This document shows positions 24,476 through 36,819 of a stretch of DNA of 64,000 nucleotides, one piece after another. The stretch comes from Saccharum officinarum (lineage: Eukaryota > Streptophyta > Magnoliopsida > Poales > Poaceae). The translations under genes and the position numbers were made by a program. Where the stretch lies: assembly GCA_020631735.1 (NCBI GenBank), contig CM036223.1, positions 11,657,356 to 11,721,355 on the forward strand. Direction: 5' to 3'. Position 1 is the first letter of the stretch, and each line of letters starts with the position of its first letter. Under the pieces are notes generated by a model. It saw nothing but the letters and a program-made list of their open reading frames with translations, was not told the DNA's origin and did not search any database.

Positions 24476-25150
24476 CCATACGGGGTTTTAAGAACAGGTC
24501 TCACGGCCTAGTACTGCTACTTCACCTAATCTTGACCGCGGTCGTCCCCGTACTTTACCTAACCGTGACCTCCGTTGCTGCAAAGACCGAAGACCTTGAG
24601 TCCCTCAATCAAATTTGCTAGTTTAATGACCAGATGACTTTAACTGTTTCAACAGGTGCTGTGCTGTTGCAGACTTGCAGTTAGATTGGGACACGCTTCC
24701 AGCTTGGCGATCCTCTCCAGCACAGGTTCTACCTCTCCACATTCATTTCGAGTAGATTTAACAAACACGTTCATTTTGGATTCTTGGTTCAAAAAATTGG
24801 GTTACGCTTACCCATCAGGGGTATATTATCAAACAGAAATCATGGTTACAACTCGACTTGCTTCGATTCAGCAGGCAGATCATAAGCTCCTTACCTCTCT
24901 ATCCTACAGCAAAATCAGAAATCGCCTACAATAGCTGATGCTCTGCTAAATGTGTCCAGAACAAAGCCAAAACAGAAAAGAGAAGCTAAGTTGCCTTGAG
25001 CGTGTAACCGTATGGGTCAAAACTGGAGAGATTATCTTCAGCTCCATCCAATCACCCCTGGCACGTGCGTTTATCACGAATGTGGAACATAAGCTGCAAC
25101 CACGTCACCAGCTATCAGTAAAAAGGGGGCACAAATGGTGAACGAAATTG
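24476..25150 (-). other. MBOAT gene 3' flank, block III original
   Basis: This sequence follows the stop region of the MBOAT gene on the minus strand, so it should include its 3'-UTR. It is the reference copy for the repeats at 3298-3655 and 6249-6960. No other gene is seen. Confidence 0.55.
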
Positions 25151-25151
25151 A

Positions 25152-28100
25152 TTAGTGAGCGATCACCTTAACACCCACGTAGAAGTAAATACGAAGGCAA
25201 GGGCAGGCATGGCTGCAAAATGGGAACGTGTATTAACCACAAAGGCCACTGGACCATGTACATCTGACTGAATGAAATTCATCGCAAGTTATGGGTGTGA
25301 AATTGCAACTCACCATCCTTCCCAGCCATTTTTGAGATCAGAACTTTAATCCCAGATGGTCCCACAACATAACCAACAAGGTTTGCCACCTGTGCGCGAA
25401 ACATCTCAGAAATAGCATTGACATGTACGGAGTAACGATGTATGAATGGCTGATCTGATGTACAGCTGGATTTCCTTTATGCCCACCATTGTCCAAATGA
25501 TCATGGACATTTGAATTTTCCATTAAATATTACATGAATGATTTCATGAAGTCTCTTAGTATTTTCTTGGTTATGTATTGTTCAATATCTTCGATTCTTT
25601 TACTGCTACTAGGAGATCAGGTAAAAATTGCATGTGTTCTTTGCAGAAACAGATATAGAACATACCATAAGACAGCTGATTGTCACAGCACCAGCAATTG
25701 CTTTAAATTCACGATGAACAAGGATCCCAAGGGAACTACTTGCCTGCAAAAAAAATTGAATATATATTAGATGGTAGCATTGTTAAATTTCCATGAAACA
25801 TTTTGCAAGAATCCGAAATATCCAGGCATCTTAGAAAAATCATTCCAGCGGATATCTTGAAATCTTTTTTATACCATATATATTGCAAATGGAGTTATTT
25901 GGATCCTCAATAAATATACCATCCTTAACTCAAAGCAAAACTACAAAATGGATCGATTTTCTCAAACAAAGACAACTTGATATGTTTTAAGTAAATTTAG
26001 TATCTTGCTGTAGCTATTTTTAAACTAGATTGTAGTAACTTCTAAGAGCCAGATGAACTGCAACCACAGCAGGTCCACTGATCACAGTTCTCTAAATAAA
26101 CTTTACCTGAAATTTGTTGGACAGAGATTTGACCAATATCTCTGGAACAAAAAAATACGCAAGTTAACCACGCCCATGAAACAAGTTTCCTGTTTAGGCA
26201 ATCAAATAGAACAACCCAGTCATTACATCTTATGTATCAACAGAGTAAGCAAGCATGTCAACTGTAAAATTCTGCAGAAGCTACCATTCCAAATCATGCC
26301 ACACTGCTACAAACGTGAATATCACCCAGATACTCAGTAGCTTTCTTCGAGAACCACCAAGAGGAATGTACAAGTACCTGCAATAACAAGAGGCCAATCA
26401 AACAAAGCAACATGGACAAATCAATGTCTGTATATTGGTCCATGTACGAACCCTATTAGTATAGACATGTACTCCCTCCGTCCAAGAAAACATGCAACTA
26501 CGGGTTGCGTGGCAGCAAAAGTAGTTTAGGTTTGACCAAATTTCTAGTGAATACTATTCATATTTATGACTCAAATTAATTTATTAAGAAAATACATTTC
26601 GTATTAATCTTGGTATTTATTTAATATCGTAAATATTGATATTTTTTAACCTATAATTAATCAAACTTGAGGTACTAAACCACGACATGCATGTTTTTTC
26701 TGGACGAAGGGAGTACCTATACACAATTTCATGCATGGGATTCAAATATGTGTAAATGGATGCAAAACTATAGTCATGTTGCAGCTTCCATGTGCATCAA
26801 AGAATTGTGAAGCTATAACCAGAAATTAACTATATATTACTTCAAGCAAAACCCAAAAAAGAAAAAGCAAGACAAATACAAACGTCCCCAAGAGATACAT
26901 GTGGTAACCCAGAACAGATTTAACCACCTGACACATACCTAACCAACCATCTGTTAAAAGAAGCATGCCAGCTTTTCCAGAAACTCTCCAGATCGTGGCA
27001 GTTATTTATGCACCTAGGCATGTTTTCAGGTGTCTCAACTCCTCCAACCTGAGATGAAGTGCTCAGCTTTAAATTTTATCAAAAAATAACATAAAACAGA
27101 TGCTGAGATCAGAATAAAGTTGTGTTGATACGACGCTATCCATAAATAATTGTTCGAGACAAATAAAACATATAATACTTTACATCAGAGTAGGACTGAA
27201 TACAAAGTTTAAATATTGAAGTACCAGTGACCAAAACCGGAAGTAGCGCCAAATAAGAAAGAATTTCAACCACATAAAGTTTAAAACCTGCATTGAAAAG
27301 TTTGAGAAGCCAATGAGCTTGATTATTAACCAAATGAACCAAGCCAACAAAGCAGCTCCAGAATGTTAGCTAAGAACAGAGGTATAACACACATTCTGAA
27401 GTTGGACATAAAACCAACCCAGACAATAATACAAAAATGAAAAGCCATGATGCTCGGATAGGTGGTGCAAGAAAACTTATATACAGGTAATCAATTACAA
27501 AATCTAACAAATAAGGAACAATGCAAATACTGCTTCACATTGACTAAAAAGGAGACAAATAAAATTCCATAAGTGACAAACTCAGAAGTAAGGCCTGGAG
27601 CACTTACAGGAAATATAATATGTATAAAAGTTATAATGTAATCTTTTTTGTGAGAATGTACAATATAATCTTACCCCATAACTGATGATGAAGATCTCAA
27701 ATGGGGATAAGTGCTGCCATAATCGGCTGTCATCAGAATATTTAATTTAAATTTCAGAATATAGTATATAACAATTATAGGAAGGAATAAAAAGTTAACC
27801 ACATAGTATGAAGACAAGCAAATACCTTACTACAAAGGCATTGTAGTGGAAAAAGTGTGTCATGCCTTCCATAATGAGGAAACTTGAGATCCACCTCAGG
27901 CCATACAAAGATATTTGTGCAAGTGAATAATTTTTCTGAGGTACCTCTAACTGCAAGATCGCTACATCACAAACAGGTCAGTATGCATAACTACTGGGAC
28001 ATTTCTATGGAACGCTAAACCGCTACATTAATTAGAAACACAACCGAAATTCATCTCCAAAACTCTGCATGCAATTTCTTAAGTTGCCCAGAAAAATATG

Positions 28101-29800
28101 AGGTAACTTAAATAAAGACTAGAATTCATGATCATCAATGGTATATTACAATTAGCCATATCCAAATTCAAATTGAAAATGCCTTCCATATTTCTTTCGT
28201 TCTTTGTCTTGAAAAGAAATCCAGAGTTCTAGACTAAACATCTGCCACGCCATAGATAGAACTTATTTCCTTTGAACTCCATTTTAGAAATTCTACAGTT
28301 TATATGGCAAGGTGTGTGCAAGAATAGATAGAACTTACTGGGTACCATATACCAGTTGATACCATTATGCTGAATGGTACAAAACTTAAAACTACAACCT
28401 CCTTGCAGAATTATGCAAGTGTAACTGTGTAAGGCAGTCTAGAAATTCCCTACCCCAGACCCCACCTTGTCTGATAGCTTTCAGCACTGGTTACACCATT
28501 TTTTAATAAAGCAATTTGAAAATACAAACTAAGAATATGTTCATCATGGAAAATGGTTTTCATTTCTTAGCATAACTCATACATGAAATATCATCCTAAA
28601 GTGCTTCTTCTCTGCTTTCACCTGATAACAAAACAGATTCAATATAAAAAATACCTATAGGGAAAAAACCAACCTGAGCAGCAAAGGCATTGTATCCAAC
28701 AATAGGACCAGCAATGTAGAGTGGAGCATATGTCAAGTAGCATAAATACGTGAGGAAAGTGTACCTGTCAACACTGAGCCCTCTTTCCTGCAAGAACATT
28801 ACTTCTATCACCGGAACAGAAAACAGATATAGACATATCGTTCATCTTCATAAGGAATTGATTAAGCTAAATAGTAACAGATGCTAAATAAAAATCAACA
28901 AAATATATAATAATATATCATAGTGCAAACTATAAAAAAATGTCAGGGCCACTGGCCCACTTTACAGACAACCTAGAAGATGTATTTTATATTCACCAAC
29001 AGGCCAACTTGTTAGCAGAAACTAATCATTCCTTAGTAAGTATTCTTTCCACCACTTTACTTGGGAGGCCTTATTCCTCTCACGAAACAAATCCCTATGC
29101 AAGTCAGTCGATAAGCAAAATAAAAGGAGCTAGCCCAGTAATTATTAAACTATCTAGTCTAGATTAAAGACATACTAGTTTTGTTCTTGCCCGTGTAATT
29201 GTCCAGTTCTCATGAACACCCTCTTACATGTGTCTAGAACTAACAGTGGTGTATCATGTACCACCTTAGCACATTAAGCAAAAATAGACACAAGAAAAAT
29301 TGGACGAATAAAATACCTGCAAAGCAAAGTAGCATGTTTTGCCAGAATAACAAACCTGACATCTTTGCATATGTTTCTGTACCGAGAGTGCTCATGTTAG
29401 TATACTAGAGTAATGAGCAAGATAGTGCATTTTGTGTATATGAAAGCTGGTACATCGACACATGTGACTATATCAAAGGCACAGTTAAGAAAATATAGAG
29501 ATGCAGATATCCATGACGACTATGAGCAAAAAATTATTCCTTTACAAAATAAGGCCGATTCCAAACATTGTTTTGAAACCTGACTTTCATACAGATTCTG
29601 TCAGATATAAGATACACTACAGTCCAACAAGTATGTCAAACTAGACAGATCAACTTTCTCAAACATTAAAGATCTGATTCTGAAAAACTAACATGTACAG
29701 AAAAGGTATGTCATTAGGGAACATAGTACCTTGTGATCAAAGTGAGAAGAATGAACTGTCCAGCAGTAATCACATCCAAAGCTAATCATCCGTAATACAA
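25152..29800 (-). CDS. GUP1/HHAT-like MBOAT acyltransferase, N-terminus in assembly gap
   Basis: Twelve exons were traced on the minus strand: 29800-29730, 29376-29317, 28787-28674, 27950-27826, 27726-27675, 27287-27225, 27048-26939, 26377-26285, 26189-26107, 25743-25666, 25389-25314 and from 25212. All have GT-AG borders. The product is a polytopic membrane protein of the MBOAT family closest to GUP1/HHAT-like plant proteins. Motifs in order are MISFGCDYCWTVHSSHFDHK, TFLTYLCYLTYAPLYIAGP, LNFMWLKFFLIWRYFRFWSL, GGVETPENMPRCINNCHDLE, FWKSWHASFNRWLV, YLYIPLGGSRRKLLSIW and the active-site His in FVAVWHDLEWK. The first exons are lost in the 100-N gap. Two apparent single-base errors break the frame: an extra T in a 7-T run (minus strand of 26149-26155) and a missing base in the last exon near 25185. 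The in-frame family ending would stop at 25152, the actual frame at 25163. Confidence 0.85.
26472..26713. mobile_element. Stowaway MITE in an MBOAT intron
   Basis: Begins CTCCCTCCGTCC and ends GGACGAAGGGAG, bordered by TA on both sides (26470-26471, 26714-26715). It is 242 bp, AT-rich, and lies in the intron between exons 26939-27048 and 26285-26377, away from splice sites. Confidence 0.9.
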
Positions 29801-30007
29801 CTGCCACAGGAAATTAGAAAGTTGCCAATATTGAATCAAGTAAACTAGACATACTTGATGTCACATAGACACAGACGTCTAACTGAGTATAAAATTGGCA
29901 CAATACTTATGACAAATGAATACAAAGAAAACTCTTGTGATAGATGGATCAAGCCTGCAACTTGAGACAATACATGCCTTAGCTTTAGGCATGTTGCAAG
30001 ATAATCA

Positions 30008-30107
30008 NNNNNNNNNNNNNNNNNNNNNNNNNNNNNNNNNNNNNNNNNNNNNNNNNNNNNNNNNNNNNNNNNNNNNNNNNNNNNNNNNNNNNNNNNNNNN
30101 NNNNNNN
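30008..30107. other. Assembly gap (100 N)
   Basis: Exactly 100 N, so a placeholder of unknown true length. It separates the MBOAT gene from repeat copy A. Confidence 0.99.
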
Positions 30108-30119
30108 GCGAGTCGCGGT

Positions 30120-30290
30120 TTTATCAGCAGTTTTAGCTCCAGTAAAACACGAGGTTTTATTGTTCGTATCAAGGTTTTACCACCAATAAAACATAGGGTT
30201 TTATCATATTCTGGAGGGTTTTTTACTATCGATGGCGAGGCCCGCTACCTACAATTAATAAAACACAAGTTTTACTGGCGATGAAAGTAG
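30120..30290. repeat. Cluster of TAAAAC-N-GTTTTA small palindromes
   Basis: Three short palindromes (TAAAACACGAGGTTTTA, TAAAACATAGGGTTTTA, TAAAACACAAGTTTTA) lie within 150 bases, with extra GGTTTTA half-sites between them. The same cluster is present in copies B (40378-40550) and C (62350-62520). Function unknown. Confidence 0.8.
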
Positions 30291-31716
30291 TATGGAATTG
30301 TTTCCTTTCATATAAGTGCTCGTCTAATTGGGCTGCACTGATGTTGTCAGATGCTACATTTTCCGTCGACACTTAGCAACATTTTAGAAATGAAAGGGAG
30401 AAATATAGATCCCTTATAATCCAAACCCACATAAAATAGAATGCCAACCACAACCAAGATGCTACACTGTTGGCAGGACTCACCAATTCAACCTGCTTTC
30501 ATCAGTAACTAGTCGTCATCCTAAAAGTTTCCAGGGGTTTGGTTCAGACCATCGCTTTAATCCGTTAACAATTCAGGTCATTTAAGCAGCCCACTAACGC
30601 GCCACATGGCATCCTCTTGGCCAGGAGCTAATTTCTGCCAAGCCCTAGCCCACCTAAGCACGGCTATACCGAACAACATATCATAACCCACCACAGTGCC
30701 AAACAGAGATTATATGTCAAGAGTCAGGACAAGAGGCGGAGCCACCCATCTGGCGAGGTTGGGCGGCCGCCCTACCTCCACTCCGGCAACCGCTGCACCC
30801 AGGACCCTGATCTTCGGCAGTCTGGCGGCTCTGGCCATGTCTTCTATAAATGATGCCTTTAGTAGTTATAGAAATAAAAGGGAGAAATATAGATCCTAAA
30901 AGTTTCCAGGGGTTTGGTGACCAGAACACTACTATTTTTTATGTGCCTTCTAATACTGGAACTGAACATTGGACAGAGTTAAAAGGTCAATCAAATTATG
31001 CAACATGCACATTGGACAAGCATACAGGATGCAGCACGACATGACATTAAGTGTGGTGGACGGTGATTCTCACTGATTATGATATCATCATGCGCCTTTT
31101 AAAAAACAACTAACAGAGTATTGGTTCTCACAGGCAATCAGGAATGTGCATTATGAAATACAGGTGTACTTATCTGACTTCTAGTTGGCACACGAACTAA
31201 AGACAACGATCCTAATAATTGGCCAATGCTAAATGGAGGTCCCTGTCACCCATAAAAGAATCTACTACGCTAACAAGTTCTCAGTCACAATCAGGGGCGA
31301 ATCTACAGGGGGGCTGGGGGGCTCTAGCCCCCCTACGGCTGCAGATTCCCTTAGCCCCCCTGAGGCACTGGAAAAATTTCCACCATTGCTGTTGAGTAGG
31401 AGGGGCTGAAAAATCAAGCTCTTCCGTCAGTCTGGAGGTTGAAGACGACGCCCTCGTCTCCTTTCTCACTAATAGACACTCGGGGCAAGGAAGTAACGGG
31501 CCTGTCTCTCCCCACCTCGCGTCGATTGCAGCCCAAGAAGGCCCAGACGTGCGGGGGCCTGCACCTCGCGTCAGCTTTGCTGCTTCCTAGGCTAAGTATC
31601 TTATATGATAAAATAAAACATAATTGGATACATGATATTTATATAAAATTTTTGAATAAGATGAATGGTCAAAAGCGATCTTTGAAAGTGCTACAATTGC
31701 ATTCTTTAATGGAGTA

Positions 31717-31924
31717 CTCCCTCCGTTCCAAAATAAGTGTCGTTCTCGCTTCCCGAGAAACAACTACGGCAATTATTATATATTAAAATATATAATAGTT
31801 TATCTAAGTTAATTAGTTTTAACAAATTTATTTGAATATATAAATATTTTATATCTTTTCTATAAATCGAGTCAAACATGTGACACGGAAACCCAAAACG
31901 ACACTTATTTTGAAATTGAAGGAG
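31717..31924. mobile_element. Stowaway MITE in copy A
   Basis: CTCCCTCCGTTCC at the left and GAAATTGAAGGAG at the right, bordered by TA. The inner TIRs read AAAATAAGTGTCGTT. The homologous element in copy B is 39118-39350 and is slightly longer; in copy C only its left end (from 63959) is inside the window. Confidence 0.85.
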
Positions 31925-33213
31925 TAGGTGAAAGTTGGGAGAGTAAAAGTTGCCGGCTGGGCAATAGGCAATAGGCGGCTGGGCAGGCTTCTATGCCACA
32001 CGCAAAGCTGCCGGCTGGGCAGGCTTCACGGGCGGTGAGCGGGTATTGACTCGACGACTCGTTGTGAGCGGCACAGACTACATCGCCGCAATGGTACTCC
32101 CTTTTACCCGCCGCCGCCGCCCTCTGCCATTCTTCTCTCTAGCGCTGCTCGAGGCAGTCACATCGCAATTGCTCCTGGCTGGAATCCTGGAACCTATACA
32201 TGGCTACTCGGCGGCAACCGGCGATGCGGGCTCGCAAAACCAGATTGGACTCCGGGCTCCAGACCAAGAAACGCAAGGTCTTTTTTTCTCCTTCTCCCTC
32301 ACTCTCCTTTTGTGGCCGGAGGCGATGGCGGCGGCGGCGGTTTAGGTCCGGTGCCCCGCCGTCGTACCTTGCAACAGCTGCTCCCGTCGGCGCAGTCGGA
32401 TCCGCCGCCGCATCTCGCTTTGCCAGTTTGTTGTTGTGAGAAAACTTTATGTATATTTGCTCTTGTTTATTCCCTTGCTGTTTTTTTAACAAACTGCTAT
32501 CAAGTTAATTCTTGGTTTGTTCCCTTTTAGATTCATAACGAGTCCTCTTGCTCGTCTCGGCCGACGGGACGCCCAGATCTCCGGCCGACTATACGTGCAC
32601 ATCTCCGGACGAGGAATCGTCCACTTTTCACTCTTCAACCTGTCGCTTGGGTACGTCTCGGTCTTCACCCGGTGGATTATCAGGAAGATCTCTCTCTTCT
32701 TCCATCCTGTGTCTGCAGGGCGCCGTCTGCGGTGGCGCCGTCTGCAGGGCTGTGATTTCTAGTGTCTTTTTAGATTAGAGTTTTAGTCTCTAGGACAGCA
32801 CCAAAGTGTGATTTTGTCAACTGCGGTGGCATTGTAAGCTGGTCAAACAGCCAGCTTCTATATATTCTCCTTTGCTACCTGTCATCTTAACAGCTTCTCG
32901 AGAATGCTTGTTGGTGGTTTAATGATTGTCTCTATATATGTTGTTCTAGCTTGTTGATTGGTTTGGTTGGTATTCCTTCACCATTTGTTTTGCACCACTT
33001 TGAAAAATCGTGCTGGGTCCGCTCGATCCCTTGGTCCAAAAATAATTTTTTTGCTGGGTCCTGCGCTGTGTGCAATCATTTGTATATCAAAATCTGAATG
33101 TCTTCGTTATTAGTTCTTTAATTCTTTGTTTTCACAGTTTTTGTCCGAGAATCTTTGTTTTCACAATTGATAGCACAATGGCCCTTAAGAGATGAGAGAT
33201 ATCAGAGTTGCTA

Positions 33214-33489
33214 TCTTACTACTTGATGTTGTGCACTAGTAGTCTGTAGCACCACTTATTGTTGTATCATGTGCTAAGAATTGGCAATATCAACGTTGAT
33301 TTGCTTCTGAAATTTTAAAACACTGATGACCTCACTTATAATGGTGACAGTCTTACTACTTGATGTTGTGCACTAGTAGTCTGGTAGCACCACTTATTGT
33401 TGTATCATGTGCTAAGAATTGGCAATATCAACGTTGATTTGCTTCTGAAATTTTAAAACACTGATGACCTCACTTATAATGGTGACAGA
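33214..33489. repeat. 138-bp tandem duplication spanning a 3' splice site, copy A
   Basis: The segment from CTTACTACTTGATGTTGTGC to CACTTATAATGGTGACAG occurs twice in tandem with one extra G in the second unit. Each unit ends at the acceptor of the first conserved exon of the unknown gene. Copy B has the same duplication at about 37547-37822, so it predates the A/B duplication. Confidence 0.85.
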
Positions 33490-34218
33490 TTCTGGACAGC
33501 AGCCCCATCCCAGGAACATGGAGGATGAAATTGATTCTCTGGATAAGAAAATCATTGCTGTGATTGGGACGATATCTTCGTGTTATACTATGAGTGATGG
33601 ATGGTATCATGGTGCAGGCGGTATGGGACTTATTTTTGATAGGATTTCTGTGGTGGAGGAGTACAAACACGTCACGATAGAAATGATTAAGGAACGGATT
33701 GAAAAATTAGAACAGATGGTTGAAGATTTCTGTGTAAGTAAGCAGCGAAATCCATATCATAGTCCAAAACTTGTTTTAATCCTAGGGCCTTTCCCTACTG
33801 ACCCTTTTTTTTAGGAGAAACGACGACCAAGTTTGCCCCATGAGAAGCCTATGCTTTATGTGTTCAGGGGTTATGAGATTATTGCCCCCAGAGTCCACAA
33901 AGTTCTGGGAAAAGAGATGCCCTTGTTTCGGAAGAACTGGAAGCACCTTCCACTAAAAGAGCACGTTCAGAGAGTGTTGATATGGCTATGTATCTGAGCA
34001 ATCCAGACGCCGCATCAAAGCTTTTAAAAGGTGGCCTTGGTATGGACGATTGTACTACAAGAGCTGAGTACTTACTTCATGACTCTCACATGCTATATCC
34101 TGCTATCACTCTTTTGAGGCAAAATATAGAAATTCGTCAGTCATTCATGACTTTTGGAGACAGTCATGCACGTGGTTATATTGAGTATGAGCTGAAGCAA
34201 CATGGTATGCTGTGAACT
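33490..34218 (+). pseudogene. Unknown two-exon gene, copy A, frameshifted
   Basis: Exons 33490-33733 and 33815-34215 match the intact copy B gene. The second exon has five C in ATTGCCCCCAGAG where copy B has six, so the frame is lost after YEIIAP. The end of the frame (from MAMYLSNPDAASKLLKGG to the stop) is otherwise preserved. See the copy B entry for the protein. A further possible exon follows the phrase TTTGTAG at 34367-34373. Confidence 0.75.
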
Positions 34219-34705
34219 GGTGAGTGGAGTGTTAGGGATGACTCACCAGCACACACTATAAGACTGCCCTGCGACTTTCATTATGCTGTTTTGGTTGTGC
34301 AGCCGTGATATGAACATTTTGTTTCCCTTGATATGATCATTTTCTCATCTTGACCATTTTCTCATCTTTGTAGGAAAGAGGGGAGCTCAAAGAGGGGTGG
34401 AGACGTCTGAGCACTCTTGGGAAGTACCTGATCAGTGAGGGTGACCTGCAGTGGGGCAATGATCAGTGCCCAAAACTTAATGTAGTATTCTTAGTTTGCT
34501 GAAGTAGAAGTCTAATGAACCAGTACTTTGTAGTTTGTAGTACTCATGTTGCATGCTTGTCCTGTCGTGAACAATTAAACTTGGTCTGTAATAATTTTGC
34601 TTGTCCTGTGGTGACAAGTTGTTGAACTTGGTCTGGATTTCTGAATGTTGAACTAGAAGCCGCGCCTCGCTTGCTTGCTGTTAGTGGATGAATCATGCTA
34701 GTTTG

Positions 34706-36329
34706 AACTAATATACCTTTGTTTTATATGTCAATGATATTACCTTTTAAGGTCAAATTTACCGACCACAATACCTACTCATTACAATTTTATATCTGTG
34801 TTAGTAGCTAATATAGAGGGCATAGTAGGCACATGTCCAGGATTTCTTCTGTCCTTGGTGAGTTTGGTCTGAGTTGTAGTGGGTGACTTTAAGTTCTGCA
34901 TTTTGTTTTTGGGAGGTAGGGTGCCAGGTGATGGTTTTGTGAAAAGCGGGGTGCCCGATTTGCATGTCAAATGTATTCACAAAGTAGGAGCTTACATTCG
35001 TGTAAGTGGAATTAAGTATTACTTGAACCTCTGCAATGTTTGTTTTTACATTGATGTCACACTGTTTTAGTGTTTCTAGCGTGAATATGTCAAAATCTTA
35101 GTTCTTGATGCATACCTTCCTCCCCTATTAGCTGAGGAAGGTTAAGGTAGGGAAGGCCCAACATCCGTCAAGAAAAAACTTACAGACAGATGATAAAGCT
35201 CTACCAGGTTAATTATAAAACAAAGTGTTTCAACATATTCTAAAGACCATAAGTTCAGGTGGGGAGCGACTGGATTTCTAGTGTCTGCTCTAGACTACAT
35301 ACATGATTTGATCTCACATGCCACCACACTAGGTTCCTTAACAAACTCAGTGAGTAGTAAAATATACATCTTGTGGTTTAATTTTTTGATTGATTATAGA
35401 CCTAGATACCCATGGCCATCCAATGGATCTGTGCAAGTCTGTGCGCGCAGAGGCACAGGAGCAAAAACACGCCATTGGGGTGGCACTATTTCCACCCCTG
35501 CGCCGGACGTCACCGCCTCTTCTCCGGTAGTTTGCCCACCAGATGCGGCTGGATAACAAGGTTCTCAAGGAGGGGATGCCGTGGAGGTGCCCGGTGGCGT
35601 GGGGCAAGCCCAGGAGGGAGGATGTCAACGTAGTGAAGCAGCTCACAACATCGCCGCCTCGCGCTCTCCTCTCCTTGTCGCGTCGCATCGGATCCCGCAC
35701 GGTGCCCGCCCACCCCGTCCCCGGCGGCCGCCTCCTTCCTTCTATCTCAGGTGGGGAGCGACTGGATTTCTAGTGTCTACTCTAGACTACATACATGATT
35801 TGATCTCACATGCCACCACATTAGGTTCCTACTGGCGGTAAAGGTACTGGCACTGGTATAGTACTCCCACTGGGTCGTACCCCCACCACATGCTTGTTAA
35901 CTTGATATCTGATTGTAAATGTCCAGGAGGAAATCGTTTCTACTGCGATAGGTATCGAAAGCCAAAACACATTCCGAGCTATTTTATCCTGCAGTACAGT
36001 TACACACTTTATACATGGAATCCATGTGTTCGGCACTCAGGGGCTGACCTAGAATTTTTGACCCATTCTATGTCACATACAAATACTGTGTCATAAAATT
36101 AGCTGCCATATTTCTTGATGCTGTACTGCCTCAGCTGAGACTGTGGAGCTCACACTTGAAAATCCACGGCCTCCAAACGTGTGCTGTAATTGCACTTGAG
36201 GAACATTAGTGCTGAATTCATGGTAGGTTGAGTGCGCATGAAAGACAGAAACGTATCCCGTGCAATTTTGTCTTCCAATACAGCTTTTGATACCTATCGC
36301 AGTAGGAAACGATTCCTCCTGGACATTTA
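34706..36329. other. Spacer of the large palindrome
   Basis: The stretch is not part of the A/B repeat. It holds two direct copies of an 80-bp segment (GGTGGGGAGCGACTGG to CCACCACAYTAGGTTCC) at 35259-35340 and 35750-35829. They flank a GC-rich 410-bp piece that may contain a captured exon (MRLDNKVLKEGMPWRCPVAW at 35543, not recognised). An inner inverted pair lies at 35911-35965 and 36266-36330 (TGTAAATGTCCAGGAGGAA and TGCGATAGGTATCRAAAGC), so the palindrome has a nested smaller one. Confidence 0.6.
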
Positions 36330-36819
36330 CAAACTAGCATGATTCATCCACTAACAACAAGCAAGCGAGGCGCGGCTTCTAGTTCAACATTCAGAAATCC
36401 AGACCAAGTTCAACAACTTGTCACCACAGGACAAGCAAAATTATTACAGACCAATTTCAATTGTTCACGACAGGACAAGCATGCAACATGAGTACTACAA
36501 ACTACAAAGTACTGGTTCATTAGACTTCTACTTCAGCAAACTAAGAATACTACATTAAGTTTTGGGCACTGATCATTGCCCCACTACAGGTCACCCTCAC
36601 TGATCAGGTACTTCCCAAGAGTGCTCAGACGTCTCCACCCCTCTTTGAGCTCCCCTCTTTCCTACAAAGATGAGAAAATGGTCAAGATGAGAAAATGATC
36701 ATATCAAGGGAAACAAAATGTTCATATCACGGCTGCACAACCAAAACAGCATAATGAAAGTCGCAGGGCAGTCTTATAGTGTGTGCTGCTGAGTCATCCC
36801 TAACACTCCACTCACCAGT

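Larger units (their letters stand above)
30108..34705 (+). repeat. Composite repeat unit, copy A (left arm of palindrome)
   Basis: Runs from the gap edge to the phrase ATCATGCTAGTTTG. It is the reverse complement of 40556-36330 (copy B) with few differences, and its first 1.66 kb match 62345-64000 (copy C) in direct orientation. The gap cuts off whatever corresponds to the first half of the unit. It contains the small-palindrome cluster, a hAT-like end (CAGGGGCGAATCTA at 31294), a Stowaway MITE and a frameshifted copy of the unknown two-exon gene. Confidence 0.9.

Noticed and set aside
27136..27342. 68-aa ORF in the MBOAT region
   Set aside because: It overlaps the 27225-27287 exon but in another frame; the spliced family match is decisive.
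31293..31380. Complete hAT element starting CAGGGGCGAATCTA
   Set aside because: Only one end is visible; no matching terminus or 8-bp duplication was found, so it is only mentioned within copy A.
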